A DNA stretch of 64,000 bases, from assembly GCF_000282315.2 (NCBI RefSeq), contig NZ_AKJN02000006.1, positions 1,922,001 to 1,986,000 on the forward strand, given 5' to 3'. This stretch comes from Pseudomonas sp. GM41(2012). GTDB lineage: Bacteria > Pseudomonadota > Gammaproteobacteria > Pseudomonadales > Pseudomonadaceae. Positions 55,052-64,000 of the stretch are shown here, piece after piece (position 1 is the stretch's first letter; each line of letters begins with the position of its first letter). The notes under the pieces are model-generated. The model did not search any database. It saw only the letters and a list, made by a program, of their open reading frames with translations, and was not told where the DNA came from. The position numbers and the translations under genes are program-made.

Positions 55052-55870
55052 TTACTGGCCTGAAACAGGAATGGCCGAAATAGGCTCGGTGGGTGGAGGC
55101 AGGCTTGATTGGGGCGGCGGAGTGACGGTTTCCGTGGTCGATGCCGGCTCGGCGCTCTCGGTCGGAGCAATCGGAGCGGCTTCAGGCGGCGGTGCAACAG
55201 GCTCAGAGGCTGCTGGAGCAGCTTCGGCAGGTGCCGGCGCAGCTTCTGCCGCAGACGGCGCCAACGGAGCCGGTGCGGCCTTGGCTTCAGGCACGCCGAG
55301 ATCGGGTTTCGGCTTATCCTTGATGTGCGCAGCCTTTTTCGCTTCCGGCGGCAGGAACAACTCGACCAGAGTGAAGAAACGCTCGTAGAACTTGGGCGAC
55401 GACACGGTTTCGCTGGCAACCTTGACCATCGAGTCGTCGGACGAACCGATCGGCATCGACACAGAACCCAGCACGCCCACACCAACGCTGGCGGAGTTGT
55501 TGGTCTTCTTCAGCGCATAACGATCCTGCAAGGCGTTGGCGAACATGGTCGCGTGGTGCCCCTCACTGCCGTCATCGGCACACACCACACTGAAGCTGAT
55601 CTCCATGTGGGTCTCGCCGGTCTGCTGGAAGCTTTTGTGTCCACTGACCAGTTTCGGGTCGGCGCTGGTGATGATGTAGCCCTGGCTGAGCAACGCCCGA
55701 CGGGCGGCTTCGCACGTCTGCGCATCCGTCACCGGGTAGCTGCGCGAAAACGTTCCAGAGTCATCGAAGTTCTCATGCTCGTAGATAGGGGCTTTCTTCG
55801 ACGAGCAACCGGCCGCGGCGGCCAGCACCAACGCCAGCCCTGCAACACGCATGGGAATTGATTTAAACAT
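55052..55870 (-). CDS. DUF2242-type lipoprotein with Pro/Ala-rich tail
   Basis: 272 residues. The signal peptide ends in the lipobox AAAGC (Cys22), so it is a lipoprotein; the next residue is Ser, which favours the outer membrane. Residues about 25-175 form the DUF2242 domain (ENFDDSGTFSRSYPV, then ISFSVVCADDGSEGHHATMF). From about 190 the chain is low complexity, rich in Pro, Ala and Glu, and probably spans the periplasm or is disordered. Function unknown. Confidence 0.82.
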   Translation of the reverse strand: MFKSIPMRVAGLALVLAAAAGCSSKKAPIYEHENFDDSGTFSRSYPVTDAQTCEAARRALLSQGYIITSADPKLVSGHKSFQQTGETHMEISFSVVCADDGSEGHHATMFANALQDRYALKKTNNSASVGVGVLGSVSMPIGSSDDSMVKVASETVSSPKFYERFFTLVELFLPPEAKKAAHIKDKPKPDLGVPEAKAAPAPLAPSAAEAAPAPAEAAPAASEPVAPPPEAAPIAPTESAEPASTTETVTPPPQSSLPPPTEPISAIPVSGQ

Positions 55871-56041
55871 TGAACATCCTGAGGAAAACGGTCCGGGGCG
55901 TATTGTGCAACAGATCGATGCTTAGCGGAGTATCGATTAGTGTCTTAAAACAATTACAAGTCTACTGACTGTCATTTACAGGAAAAAGTCGCACGGTAAA
56001 TACTCAGGCGACGGGTAACCCGCGCTGCTTTCGTTTCACCC

Positions 56042-56076
56042 ATAAAAAACCCCAGCCTTTCGGCCGGGGTCTTTGT
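56042..56076 (-). terminator. Terminator downstream of ppiD
   Basis: On the minus strand GACCCCGGCC, loop GAAA, GGCTGGGGT followed by TTTTT, 25 bases after the ppiD stop. Confidence 0.85.
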
Positions 56077-56099
56077 GCAGCGTAAAACTCAGTCAGGCA

Positions 56100-57971
56100 T
56101 CAGAACCGTTTGATCTCAGCCTGGCTTTCCAGCAGTTTGCGGTAGGCCGCAAAGTCTTGCTGGCCAATGCGCGAAGCGAGGAAGCGACGGTATTGAGCCT
56201 TCTCTTCTTCGGTCGGCGCAGCCGCTTCGTTCACGCCGTTCAGACGCACAATCACCAGGCTTCCATCGGCCAGGGTCACGTTGCTGAAGGTCGGCTTGTC
56301 CTTGGCGGCGGGCTTCGGCATGCGGAACAGCGCCTGCAGCACGGTTGGGTCAACCCCTTCCTGGCCACGAGTAGCTGCCTGGGTCACTTTCCAGCTCTGA
56401 CCGTCGATCGCCTTGTCCAGCGCAGTCTTGCCATCGCGCAGGCTGGCAATCAGCTCTTCAGCCTTGGTCTTGGCGGCAGCACTGGCGTGCTCCTTGGTCA
56501 ATTGCACGCGAATACTTGCAGCGACGCTTTCCAGCGGCAGTTGCGCAGGCTTCAGGTGCTCCTTGGCGCGCAGCACGATCACGGTTTCCGGATCGAGCTC
56601 GATGGCGGTGCTGTTGGCACCCTCATCCAGCACTTCAGGGCTGAACGCAGCAGTGACCACGGCACGGTTGGCCGCAACACCTTCGCCACCTTCACGGCCG
56701 AACGGTTTGGACGTATGAACAGTGAGCTTCAGGTCCTGCGCCGGCTGAGCCAGATCGGAGGCTTCGAACGACGAGTCTTCCAGTTGCTTGGTCGCCTCGA
56801 CGAAACGCTGCTCGACCTGCTGGGTTTTCAGTTCACGGGTCAGCTTGTCTTTCAGGCTGGCAAACGTCGGCACTTCAGGCGCTTCAACACCCAACAGCTT
56901 GATCAGGTGAAAACCGAAGTCGGTGCGAACCGGTGCCGAGACCTGATCCTTGGCCAGCGCATACAGCGCTGTTTCGAAAGCTGGATCGTAGACACCAGGA
57001 CCGGCATAGCCGAGGTCACCACCGTTGTTCGCCGAACCAGGATCCTGGGAGAACTCCTTGGCCAGGGCTTCGAACTTCTCGCCTTTTGCCAGACGTGCCT
57101 GGATCTCTTCGATCTTGGCCTTGGCTTGCGCTTCGGTCACCTTGTCGTTCACTTCGATCAGAATGTGCGCGGCCCGGCGTTGTTCCGACAGGTTCGCGGT
57201 TTCTTTCTGATACGCCGCTTGCAGGTCTTCGTCCTTGACGCTGACCTGATCAAAGAAGGAAGCCTTCTTCAATTCCAGGTAATCAATGACCACCTGGTCC
57301 GGCGTCATGAATTCCTTGGCGTGTTCGTCGTAGTAGGCTTTGACTTCATCGTCGGTCAGCTTCACAGCCGCCGGGTCAGCCTTGACGTTCAGGGAAGCGA
57401 AATCGCGGGTCTGTTTTTCCAAACGGGCGAATGCCAGAACCTGTGCGTCGGTGACAAAACCACTACCTGCCAGACCAGCGCGCAGCTGACCGATCAGCAT
57501 TTCCTGAGCCAGCATCTGACGGAATTGCATGCGGCTGTAGCCGAGTTGGCGAATAACCTGGTCGAAACGCTCGGGGCTGAACTTGCCATCAACCTGGAAT
57601 TCAGGCGTTTGCAGGATCACCTGGTCCAAAGCAGCTTCGGAAAAAGCGAACTTCGAGTTTTCTGCGCCTTGCAGCAGCAGCTTGCGATCGATCAGACCTT
57701 TGAGGGCCGATTCGCGCAGCATTTTTTCGTCGAGCAAGGAAGCATCGAAATCCTTGCCCAGCTGTTGCATGAGCTGACGGCGTTGCATATCGACCGCCTG
57801 GCTCAGCTCGTTCTGGCTGATTTCTTCGCCATTGACCTTGGCCGCATCATTACGATGCGTAGTGGCCTGAAATATGGCGTCGAAACCGGTCAAAGCCATC
57901 AGTGCAACGATGACCCCGATAATGGTCTTGGCAATCCAGCCTTGTGAATTGTCCCTGATATTCTGCAGCAT
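56100..57971 (-). CDS. ppiD: Periplasmic folding chaperone / peptidyl-prolyl isomerase PpiD
   Basis: 623 residues. One TM anchor at about 12-32, then a SurA-like N-terminal chaperone region, a parvulin domain at about 265-360 (RRAAHILIEVNDKVTEAQAK, later DLGYAGPGVYDPAFETALYA) and a long C-terminal chaperone domain. It is anchored in the inner membrane near SecYEG and helps outer-membrane proteins fold. Monocistronic, downstream of hupB in the lon-hupB-ppiD order. Confidence 0.95.
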   Translation of the reverse strand: MLQNIRDNSQGWIAKTIIGVIVALMALTGFDAIFQATTHRNDAAKVNGEEISQNELSQAVDMQRRQLMQQLGKDFDASLLDEKMLRESALKGLIDRKLLLQGAENSKFAFSEAALDQVILQTPEFQVDGKFSPERFDQVIRQLGYSRMQFRQMLAQEMLIGQLRAGLAGSGFVTDAQVLAFARLEKQTRDFASLNVKADPAAVKLTDDEVKAYYDEHAKEFMTPDQVVIDYLELKKASFFDQVSVKDEDLQAAYQKETANLSEQRRAAHILIEVNDKVTEAQAKAKIEEIQARLAKGEKFEALAKEFSQDPGSANNGGDLGYAGPGVYDPAFETALYALAKDQVSAPVRTDFGFHLIKLLGVEAPEVPTFASLKDKLTRELKTQQVEQRFVEATKQLEDSSFEASDLAQPAQDLKLTVHTSKPFGREGGEGVAANRAVVTAAFSPEVLDEGANSTAIELDPETVIVLRAKEHLKPAQLPLESVAASIRVQLTKEHASAAAKTKAEELIASLRDGKTALDKAIDGQSWKVTQAATRGQEGVDPTVLQALFRMPKPAAKDKPTFSNVTLADGSLVIVRLNGVNEAAAPTEEEKAQYRRFLASRIGQQDFAAYRKLLESQAEIKRF

Positions 57972-58037
57972 GCGTCCCCCAGAAACGGTTGAACTTCAAA
58001 ATTAGGCAACCGTGGAGCGTGGGTAGAATCCGGATAG

Positions 58038-58070
58038 AAGAAAGGCGCATCCGAGGATGCGCCTTCTCGT
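58038..58070 (-). terminator. Hairpin after the tRNA-like element
   Basis: GGCGCATCC, loop TC/GA, GGATGCGCC followed on the minus strand by TTTCTTC. It could terminate transcription of the tRNA-like element or of hupB. Confidence 0.7.
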
Positions 58071-58073
58071 AAC

Positions 58074-58151
58074 TGGCGGAGCGGACCGATGACTCGAACT
58101 TGCGAGCCTCGGTGTCTCGGATCGGCGTCTCGCCGACTGGACTACCGCTCC
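58074..58151 (-). pseudogene. Degenerate tRNA-Asp-like element
   Basis: The minus strand begins GGAGCGGTAGTCCAGTCGG, close to bacterial tRNA-Asp, and ends CCGCTCCGCCA with a seven-pair acceptor stem and an encoded CCA. GTTCGAGTC, the T-loop block, is kept. But no anticodon arm with GTC can be drawn and the T stem does not pair in the usual register. Instead two hairpins form inside: TCGGCG/CGCCGA and ACCGA/TCGGT with CTCG/CGAG. It is either a tRNA fossil or a folded RNA derived from one. Confidence 0.6.
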
Positions 58152-58204
58152 GCTGCCAGGTCAGGCATGACCCCGACCCGGATAGGCAAAAACCTGAATC
58201 GAAC

Positions 58205-58477
58205 TTAGTTGACAGCTTCTTTCAGTGCTTTACCGGCTTTGAAACCTGGTTTTTTGGCTGCTGCGATTTCCAGCGTCTTACCGGTCTGTGGGTTACGACC
58301 AATGCGAGCTGGACGATCAGTGACGGAGAAAGTACCGAAACCAACCAGAACAACAGAGTCGCCAGCCTTGAGAGCGCCAGTGACGGATTCGATTACAGCG
58401 TCCAGCGCACGGCCAGCAGCAGCTTTCGGGATATCAGCGGATGCAGCGATAGCATCAATCAGTTCCGACTTGTTCAC
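58205..58477 (-). CDS. hupB: DNA-binding protein HU-beta
   Basis: 90 residues, beginning [20 protein letters not shown] and holding the HU arm GRNPQTGK and the GFGTF core. A nucleoid protein that bends DNA as a dimer. It lies downstream of lon, as is standard in Pseudomonas. Short intergenic space (147 bases) to lon. Confidence 0.97.
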   Translation of the reverse strand: MNKSELIDAIAASADIPKAAAGRALDAVIESVTGALKAGDSVVLVGFGTFSVTDRPARIGRNPQTGKTLEIAAAKKPGFKAGKALKEAVN

Positions 58478-58624
58478 TCTAAGTCCCCTTATATCTATTT
58501 GAGTATGATTCTAAGTTTTTTGGTGAAAGCAAAAACGAGTGCTGAATGGCCTACAGACACTTAAGAGCCGCTTTATAACAAGGGCTCTAAAAAGCTGTCA
58601 ACAAGCCACCCAGGCAAATGCGTA

Positions 58625-61021
58625 CTAATGCGTGCTAATTCTTTCCTTAGAGTCAGACTCGCGTTTTTCATCCTTTGCAACTATCTCTGGAGCTACATCT
58701 GGCAAGGGCTCCGGCGCGTATTGCAGCGCAATTTGCAGGACCTCGTCAATCCATTTAACCGGTTTAATCTGCAGATCTTGCTTGATATTGTCAGGAATTT
58801 CCTTCAGATCGCGTACGTTCTCTTCAGGAATGATCACCGTCTTGATTCCGCCACGGTGAGCAGCGAGCAGTTTTTCTTTCAAACCGCCAATCGCCAGCAC
58901 CTGACCACGCAGCGTAATTTCGCCAGTCATGGCGACGTCTGCACGCACAGGGATCCCGGTCAATGCCGACACCAGAGCCGTGCACATGCCCACACCGGCG
59001 CTAGGGCCGTCCTTCGGGGTCGCCCCTTCCGGCATGTGGATGTGCGTGTCGCGCTTCTCGTGGAAGTCCAGGGGAATCCCCAGGCTCTTCGCACGACTGC
59101 GAACAACGGTCAGGGCCGCAGTGATCGATTCGACCATGACGTCACCCAGCGAACCGGTCTTGATCAACTGGCCTTTACCCGGTACGACGGCGGCTTCGAT
59201 GGTCAGCAATTCGCCACCCACCTGAGTCCACGCCAGCCCGGTAACCTGACCGATCTGATCCTGCGATTCGGCCAGTCCGTAGCGGAATTTGCGCACGCCC
59301 AGGAAGTGTTCCAGCATCTCGGCAGTGACCTTCACCGAGAAGCGTTTTTCCATTGCATGCTCTTTGACCGCCTTGCGGCAAACCTTGGCAATCTGGCGCT
59401 CCAGCCCACGTACACCGGCTTCACGGGTGTAGTAGCGGATGATGTCGCGGATCGCTTCGGCGTCGAATTCCAGCTCGCCTTTTTTCAAACCGTTGGCAGT
59501 AATCTGCTTTGGCGAAAGGTATTTGACGGCGATGTTGATCTTTTCGTCTTCGGTGTAACCCGGCAGACGAATCACTTCCATCCGGTCCAGCAAGGCGGGC
59601 GGAATGTTCATGGAGTTCGAGGTGCAAAGGAACATCACATCGGACAGGTCGTAGTCGACTTCCAGATAGTGATCGTTGAAGTTGTGGTTCTGCTCAGGGT
59701 CGAGCACTTCCAGCAACGCCGACGCCGGATCGCCACGCATGTCGCTGCCCATTTTGTCGATTTCATCGAGCAGGAACAGCGGGTTGCGGACGCCCACTTT
59801 TGTCATCTTTTGAATCAATCTTCCTGGCATCGAACCGATATAAGTACGGCGATGACCACGAATTTCCGCTTCATCACGCACGCCACCGAGGGCCATGCGC
59901 ACGAATTTGCGGTTGGTGGCGTGAGCAATCGACTCCGCCAGCGAGGTTTTACCCACCCCAGGAGGACCGACCAGGCACAACACCGGACCACGAATTTTCT
60001 TCACGCGTTTTTGCACGGCGAGGTATTCGAGGATCCGCTCTTTGACTTCTTCCAGACCATAGTGGTCTGCATCGAGAATGTCTTCTGCGCGCGCCAGATC
60101 CAGGCGCACTTTGCTCTGCGCCTTCCACGGCACCTGAACCAGCCAGTCAATATACGAGCGCACCACGGTCGCTTCCGCAGACATTGGCGACATTTGTTTT
60201 AACTTGTTCAGTTCACCCTGGGCTTTGGCCAAGGCGTCTTTCGGTAGACCGGCGGCATCGATGCGCTTTTTCAGCTCTTCGATTTCGTTGTGGCCTTCGT
60301 CGCTGTCGCCGAGCTCTTTCTGAATGGCCTTCATCTGCTCATTCAGGTAGTACTCGCGCTGGCTGCGCTCCATTTGTTTTTTGACGCGACCGCGAATGCG
60401 TTTTTCGACTTGCAGCAGGTCGATCTCGGCATCCAGCAACGCCAGAACGTGCTCGACCCGGGCCGACAAATCGATGATTTCGAGGATTTCCTGCTTCTGC
60501 TCGATCTTCAGGGCCATATGTGCGGCCATGGTGTCGACCAGGCGGCCTGGTTCGTCGATGCTGTTGAGCGACGACAGGACTTCAGCCGGGACTTTCTTGC
60601 CCAGCTGCACATATTGTTCGAACTGAGCCAGCAGGCTGCGTACGAACACTTCCGACTCGCGCTCTGGCGCGTCGACTTCGTCGATCAATGAGACTTCGGC
60701 ACGGCAGTGGCCGTCCACTTCGCTGAAACGCTCAACAGCGCCCCGCTGCTCACCTTCGACCAAAACCTTGACCGTGCCGTCAGGCAGCTTGAGCAGCTGC
60801 AGGACGGTCGCAATGGTACCTACGCGATAAAGTGCTTCTTCACCGGGATCGTCGTCAGCAGGGTTTCTCTGAGCCAGCAGAAGGATCTGCTTGTCGCCCG
60901 TCATCGCTGCCTCGAGGGCTTCGATGGATTTCTCGCGCCCCACGAACAGCGGGATAACCATGTGCGGATAAACCACAACATCACGCAATGGCAGGAGAGG
61001 CAATTCGATGGTTGTCTTCAT
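58625..61021 (-). CDS. lon: ATP-dependent protease Lon
   Basis: 798 residues. The N-terminal substrate domain (about 10-200) starts [20 protein letters not shown], the AAA+ domain has Walker [10 protein letters not shown], and the serine-lysine protease domain has DGPSAGVGM with the catalytic serine. It degrades misfolded and regulatory proteins. The start at 61021 lies 40 codons inside a longer open frame and gives [15 protein letters not shown] heat-shock-like promoter precedes it. Confidence 0.97.
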   Translation of the reverse strand: MKTTIELPLLPLRDVVVYPHMVIPLFVGREKSIEALEAAMTGDKQILLLAQRNPADDDPGEEALYRVGTIATVLQLLKLPDGTVKVLVEGEQRGAVERFSEVDGHCRAEVSLIDEVDAPERESEVFVRSLLAQFEQYVQLGKKVPAEVLSSLNSIDEPGRLVDTMAAHMALKIEQKQEILEIIDLSARVEHVLALLDAEIDLLQVEKRIRGRVKKQMERSQREYYLNEQMKAIQKELGDSDEGHNEIEELKKRIDAAGLPKDALAKAQGELNKLKQMSPMSAEATVVRSYIDWLVQVPWKAQSKVRLDLARAEDILDADHYGLEEVKERILEYLAVQKRVKKIRGPVLCLVGPPGVGKTSLAESIAHATNRKFVRMALGGVRDEAEIRGHRRTYIGSMPGRLIQKMTKVGVRNPLFLLDEIDKMGSDMRGDPASALLEVLDPEQNHNFNDHYLEVDYDLSDVMFLCTSNSMNIPPALLDRMEVIRLPGYTEDEKINIAVKYLSPKQITANGLKKGELEFDAEAIRDIIRYYTREAGVRGLERQIAKVCRKAVKEHAMEKRFSVKVTAEMLEHFLGVRKFRYGLAESQDQIGQVTGLAWTQVGGELLTIEAAVVPGKGQLIKTGSLGDVMVESITAALTVVRSRAKSLGIPLDFHEKRDTHIHMPEGATPKDGPSAGVGMCTALVSALTGIPVRADVAMTGEITLRGQVLAIGGLKEKLLAAHRGGIKTVIIPEENVRDLKEIPDNIKQDLQIKPVKWIDEVLQIALQYAPEPLPDVAPEIVAKDEKRESDSKERISTH

Positions 61022-61079
61022 GATTTCGCCTCTACGGCGGCCATAAGGCCGTAAACAGATGGAAGTGAGCTTGAAACCA

Positions 61080-61109
61080 AGATGGGGGCTACCTTCAAAA
61101 AAAACAAGC
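61080..61109 (-). promoter_or_regulatory. Heat-shock (sigma-32) type promoter of lon
   Basis: On the minus strand CTTGTTT, 13 bases, CCCCCATCT, close to the sigma-32 consensus CTTGAAA-N13-15-CCCCATNT. About 60 bases before the lon start. Confidence 0.6.
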
Positions 61110-61139
61110 TTAAAGAAGGTGTTAAAACGCGCAAAAAGC

Positions 61140-61164
61140 AAAGGGGCCCGAAGGCCCCTTCTTT
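61140..61164 (-). terminator. Terminator downstream of clpX
   Basis: AAGGGGCC, loop TTCG, GGCCCCTT followed by TGCTTTTT on the minus strand, separating clpX from lon. Confidence 0.85.
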
Positions 61165-61182
61165 ATTCCAGCAGCGTGACGC

Positions 61183-62466
61183 TTAGGCGTCTGGCGCTGC
61201 CTTGGCAGCCGGCTCACTGTTTTCGTAGATATACAGTGGCTTGGACTTGCCTTCTATAACGCTTTCGTCGATCACTACTTTACTCACCTCGGACTGCGAG
61301 GGGATTTCATACATAGTGTCGAGCAATACACCTTCGAGAATCGAACGCAGTCCACGGGCACCGGTTTTGCGTTCCAGGGCACGTTTGGCGACCGATTTCA
61401 GAGCGTCGGCCCGGAATTCCAGGTCCACACCTTCCATCTCGAACAGCTTGGCATACTGTTTGGTCAGAGCATTTTTCGGCTCGGTGAGAATCTGCATCAG
61501 CGCAGCCTCATCAAGCTCGTCCAGCGTGGCAAGTACCGGCAGACGACCGACGAACTCCGGGATCAGACCGAACTTGACCAGATCGTCAGGCTCGACTTCA
61601 CGCAGGGACTCACCGACTTTCTTGCCTTCTTCCTTGCTGCGCACTTCCGCGTTGAAACCGATGCCGCCCTTGGTGGAACGGTTTTGAATAACCTTTTCCA
61701 GACCGGAGAACGCACCACCGCAGATGAACAGGATGTTACGGGTGTCGACCTGAAGGAATTCCTGCTGCGGATGCTTGCGACCACCTTGAGGCGGAACGGA
61801 AGCGACCGTGCCTTCGATCAACTTGAGCAGGGCCTGCTGCACGCCTTCACCGGAAACGTCCCGGGTGATCGACGGGTTGTCAGATTTGCGCGAGATCTTG
61901 TCGATCTCATCGATGTAGACAATGCCCATCTGGGCCTTTTCTACGTCGTAATCGCACTTCTGCAGCAGCTTCTGAATGATGTTTTCGACATCCTCACCCA
62001 CGTAACCCGCCTCGGTGAGGGTGGTTGCGTCGGCGATGGTGAACGGAACGTTCAGCAAGCGGGCCAGTGTTTCGGCAAGCAGGGTTTTACCCGAGCCTGT
62101 CGGGCCGATCAGCAAGATGTTGCTCTTGCCGAGTTCGACATCGTCATTCTTTTTGTCACGCTGGTTCAGGCGCTTGTAGTGGTTGTACACCGCTACGGCC
62201 AGAACCTTTTTCGCACGCTCCTGACCAATCACGTACTGATCAAGGATGCCGCTGATTTCTTTAGGCGAAGGCAATTTATGCGCGCTGCTTTCGGCCTGGG
62301 CTTCCTGCACCTCCTCACGGATGATGTCATTGCACAGGTCGACGCACTCGTCGCAGATAAAGACCGAGGGGCCGGCAATCAATTTGCGCACTTCATGCTG
62401 GCTTTTGCCACAGAAGGAGCAATAGAGCAGCTTGCCGTTGTCCTCGCCGTTGCGGGTGTCAGTCAT
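61183..62466 (-). CDS. clpX: ClpXP ATPase subunit ClpX
   Basis: 427 residues. The N-terminal zinc domain has CSFC and CDEC cysteine pairs, followed by the AAA+ domain with Walker A GPTGSGKT, pore loop GYVGED and the IDEIDKI Walker B. It unfolds substrates and feeds them to ClpP. The frame is open for 30 codons before MTDTRNGED, but this start matches the family. It is 111 bases after clpP and likely shares its transcript. Confidence 0.97.
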   Translation of the reverse strand: MTDTRNGEDNGKLLYCSFCGKSQHEVRKLIAGPSVFICDECVDLCNDIIREEVQEAQAESSAHKLPSPKEISGILDQYVIGQERAKKVLAVAVYNHYKRLNQRDKKNDDVELGKSNILLIGPTGSGKTLLAETLARLLNVPFTIADATTLTEAGYVGEDVENIIQKLLQKCDYDVEKAQMGIVYIDEIDKISRKSDNPSITRDVSGEGVQQALLKLIEGTVASVPPQGGRKHPQQEFLQVDTRNILFICGGAFSGLEKVIQNRSTKGGIGFNAEVRSKEEGKKVGESLREVEPDDLVKFGLIPEFVGRLPVLATLDELDEAALMQILTEPKNALTKQYAKLFEMEGVDLEFRADALKSVAKRALERKTGARGLRSILEGVLLDTMYEIPSQSEVSKVVIDESVIEGKSKPLYIYENSEPAAKAAPDA

Positions 62467-62577
62467 TCGTTCGATCCAAATCCGATAGGCTTGCAACACA
62501 AGATGAAGGCTATTGCGGGCTTTTTCAAGCCCGCTGGTGTCGGACGCGCCGACCAAGCCTATTTTGAGCTGCTTATT

Positions 62578-63213
62578 TTAAGCGGGGCGCTGGCTGATCA
62601 CTTCATCGATCAACCCGTACTCACGCGCGGCTTCTGCACTCATGAAATTATCGCGGTTGGTATCGCGCTCGATTTCTTCAAGAGTGTGCCCGCTGTGCTT
62701 GGCCATCAGCGTGTTGAGACGCTCACGAATGAAGAGGATTTCCTTGGCATGGATTTCGATGTCCGAAGCCTGGCCCTGGAAACCGCCCAGTGGCTGGTGA
62801 ATCATCACACGCGAGTTCGGCAGGCAGAAACGCTTGCCAGCAGCACCGGCCGTCAGCAAGAACGCCCCCATGCTGCACGCTTGGCCGATACAGGTAGTCG
62901 ACACGTTTGGCTTGATGAACTGCATGGTGTCATAGATCGACATGCCCGCCGTCACCGAACCGCCCGGGGAGTTGATATAGAGATGGATGTCCTTGTCCGG
63001 GTTTTCCGCTTCAAGGAACAGCAGTTGCGCACAGATCAGGTTGGCCATGTAGTCCTCTACCGGACCAACCAGAAAGATCACTCGCTCCTTGAGAAGGCGC
63101 GAGTAGATGTCATAGGCGCGCTCGCCACGAGCAGATTGCTCGACAACCATCGGGACCAGGCCGCCTGCGGCCTGGATATCAGAGTTCTGCTGAATATACG
63201 AATTACGGAACAT
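62578..63213 (-). CDS. clpP: ClpP protease subunit
   Basis: 211 residues. The catalytic triad is Ser114 ([10 protein letters not shown]), His139 (MIHQPLGG) and an aspartate near residue 188 (ERDTNRDNF). [14 protein letters not shown] core is present as [18 protein letters not shown]. Assembles as a 14-mer and works with ClpX from the next gene. Confidence 0.97.
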   Translation of the reverse strand: MFRNSYIQQNSDIQAAGGLVPMVVEQSARGERAYDIYSRLLKERVIFLVGPVEDYMANLICAQLLFLEAENPDKDIHLYINSPGGSVTAGMSIYDTMQFIKPNVSTTCIGQACSMGAFLLTAGAAGKRFCLPNSRVMIHQPLGGFQGQASDIEIHAKEILFIRERLNTLMAKHSGHTLEEIERDTNRDNFMSAEAAREYGLIDEVISQRPA

Positions 63214-63306
63214 GCTCTGCAGTCACTCCCAAATAGTTATGTCTTGAATACGCATAAGCCAGCACGAAGGCTGGCTTATGGTGTGTGCTTCTTACCGCAA
63301 AAACGA

Positions 63307-64000
63307 TCAGTCGGCTTGTGGAGCTTCTACCGGCTTGACTGCTTCTTCGTAAGAGACCGATTTGTCGGTCACGCTAGCTTTCTGCAGAACAGTATCCACA
63401 ACTTGTTCTTCCAGCACAACCGAACGAACTTCGTTCAGTTGCTGGTCGTTCTTGTAGTACCAAGACACAACCTGCTCAGGCTCCTGGTAAGCCGAAGCCA
63501 TTTCCTGAATCATTTCACGAACGCGGGCTTCGTCAGGCTTGAGGTCGAATTGCTTGACCACTTCAGCCACGATCAGACCCAGCACAACGCGGCGCTTGGC
63601 TTGCTCTTCGAACAGCTCGGCCGGCAGTTGCTCAGGCTTGATGTTGCCACCGAACTGCTGAACAGCCTGCACGCGCAGACGGTCAACTTCGTTGGACAGC
63701 AGAGCCTTAGGCACTTCGATCGGGTTGGTGGCCAGCAGACCGTCCATTACCTGATTCTTGACCTTGGATTTGATCGCCTGACGCAGTTCACGCTCCATGT
63801 TCTTGCGAACTTCGGTGCGGAAGCCTTCCAGGCCCGTTTCCTTGATGCCGAATTGAGCGAAGAATTCTTCGGTCAGTTCTGGCAGTTTTGGCTCGGAAAC
63901 AGTGTTCACGGTTACGGTGAACTCAGCAGTTTTGCCTGCCAGGTCGAGGTTCTGATAGTCCTCTGGGAAGGTCAGGTTCAGAACGCGCTCTTCGCCGGCT
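63307..64000 (-). CDS. tig: Trigger factor, C-terminal part (5' end beyond window)
   Basis: The frame stays open to the right edge, so only the last 230 or so residues are here. They cover the end of the PPIase domain ([20 protein letters not shown]) and the C-terminal chaperone domain ([20 protein letters not shown]). Trigger factor binds the ribosome and folds nascent chains. It heads the tig-clpP-clpX-lon order. Confidence 0.95.
   Translation of the reverse strand, partial: AGEERVLNLTFPEDYQNLDLAGKTAEFTVTVNTVSEPKLPELTEEFFAQFGIKETGLEGFRTEVRKNMERELRQAIKSKVKNQVMDGLLATNPIEVPKALLSNEVDRLRVQAVQQFGGNIKPEQLPAELFEEQAKRRVVLGLIVAEVVKQFDLKPDEARVREMIQEMASAYQEPEQVVSWYYKNDQQLNEVRSVVLEEQVVDTVLQKASVTDKSVSYEEAVKPVEAPQAD

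Noticed and set aside
56073..57947. A 624-codon open frame on the plus strand opposite ppiD
   Set aside because: Antisense shadow of ppiD; no domain and no ribosome site.
58074..58151. A functional tRNA-Asp or selenocysteine tRNA
   Set aside because: No GTC anticodon loop can be formed, the T stem is broken, and the length is too short for a selenocysteine tRNA.
58628..60202. A 524-codon open frame on the plus strand opposite lon
   Set aside because: Antisense shadow of lon, His/Arg/Gln-rich, begins within the lon stop region.

Overview
The window is a chromosomal segment of a Pseudomonas from the fluorescens group. The evidence is the conserved gene order tig-clpP-clpX-lon-hupB-ppiD, the branched-chain catabolism (liu) genes, two Pseudomonas regulatory RNAs (a CrcY-type RNA and a PrrF-type RNA), and many GTGGGAGC/TAGGAGC-type REP hairpins between genes. 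It reads as core and near-core chromosome with catabolic cassettes. I see no insertion sequence, transposase, integrase, CRISPR array or rRNA gene.

Layout: (1) 0-9.3 kb: truncated L,D-transpeptidase, a small conserved protein, tesA divergent from an ATPase/permease pair (ybbA-ybbP type), greB, a small unknown protein, DoxX, an MltF-like lytic transglycosylase and a TatD-type DNase. (2) 9.3-21.6 kb: acyl-CoA dehydrogenase and a LysR regulator, then leucine/isovalerate catabolism: liuR, liuE, a CrcY-type sRNA under a sigma-54 promoter, an acyl-CoA synthetase facing liuE, and liuABCD. LiuR-type palindromes lie in front of both liuR and liuA. (3) 21.6-29.4 kb: a LexA-fold repressor that has lost its catalytic serine, a DUF6124-like gene, the Fur-controlled PrrF-type sRNA, an M14 carboxypeptidase, HxlR/MFS, and an ECF sigma/anti-sigma pair divergent from a membrane-anchored catalase-like peroxidase plus cytochrome b561. 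(4) 29.4-37.4 kb: an IclR regulator divergent from a seven-gene operon with a polyamine-type ABC importer and a three-subunit HcnABC-like flavin dehydrogenase. (5) 37.4-42.8 kb: ZapE-like ATPase, LRR-protein kinase fusion, YebC-family protein and an orphan short VgrG. (6) 42.8-48.5 kb: 2-aminoethylphosphonate use: OPA-family transporter, two LysR regulators, phnW and phnX. (7) 48.5-55.9 kb: cytochrome b561, a D-cysteine desulfhydrase/ACC deaminase family enzyme, fadH, a nitrilase-fold protein without any cysteine, an AraC regulator, a 28-residue peptide gene and a DUF2242-type lipoprotein. (8) 56-64 kb: protein quality control (ppiD, hupB, lon, clpX, clpP, partial tig), all on the minus strand, with a degenerate tRNA-Asp-like element between ppiD and hupB.

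The most interesting signals are: matched divergent ECF promoters that tie the peroxidase/b561 pair to its sigma factor; three proteins with altered catalytic residues (repressor, nitrilase fold, kinase); the tRNA-like element; the two regulatory RNAs; and repeat elements that repeatedly supply stop codons or tail codons of neighbouring genes. Family assignments come from reading translations and motifs; no database search was run.
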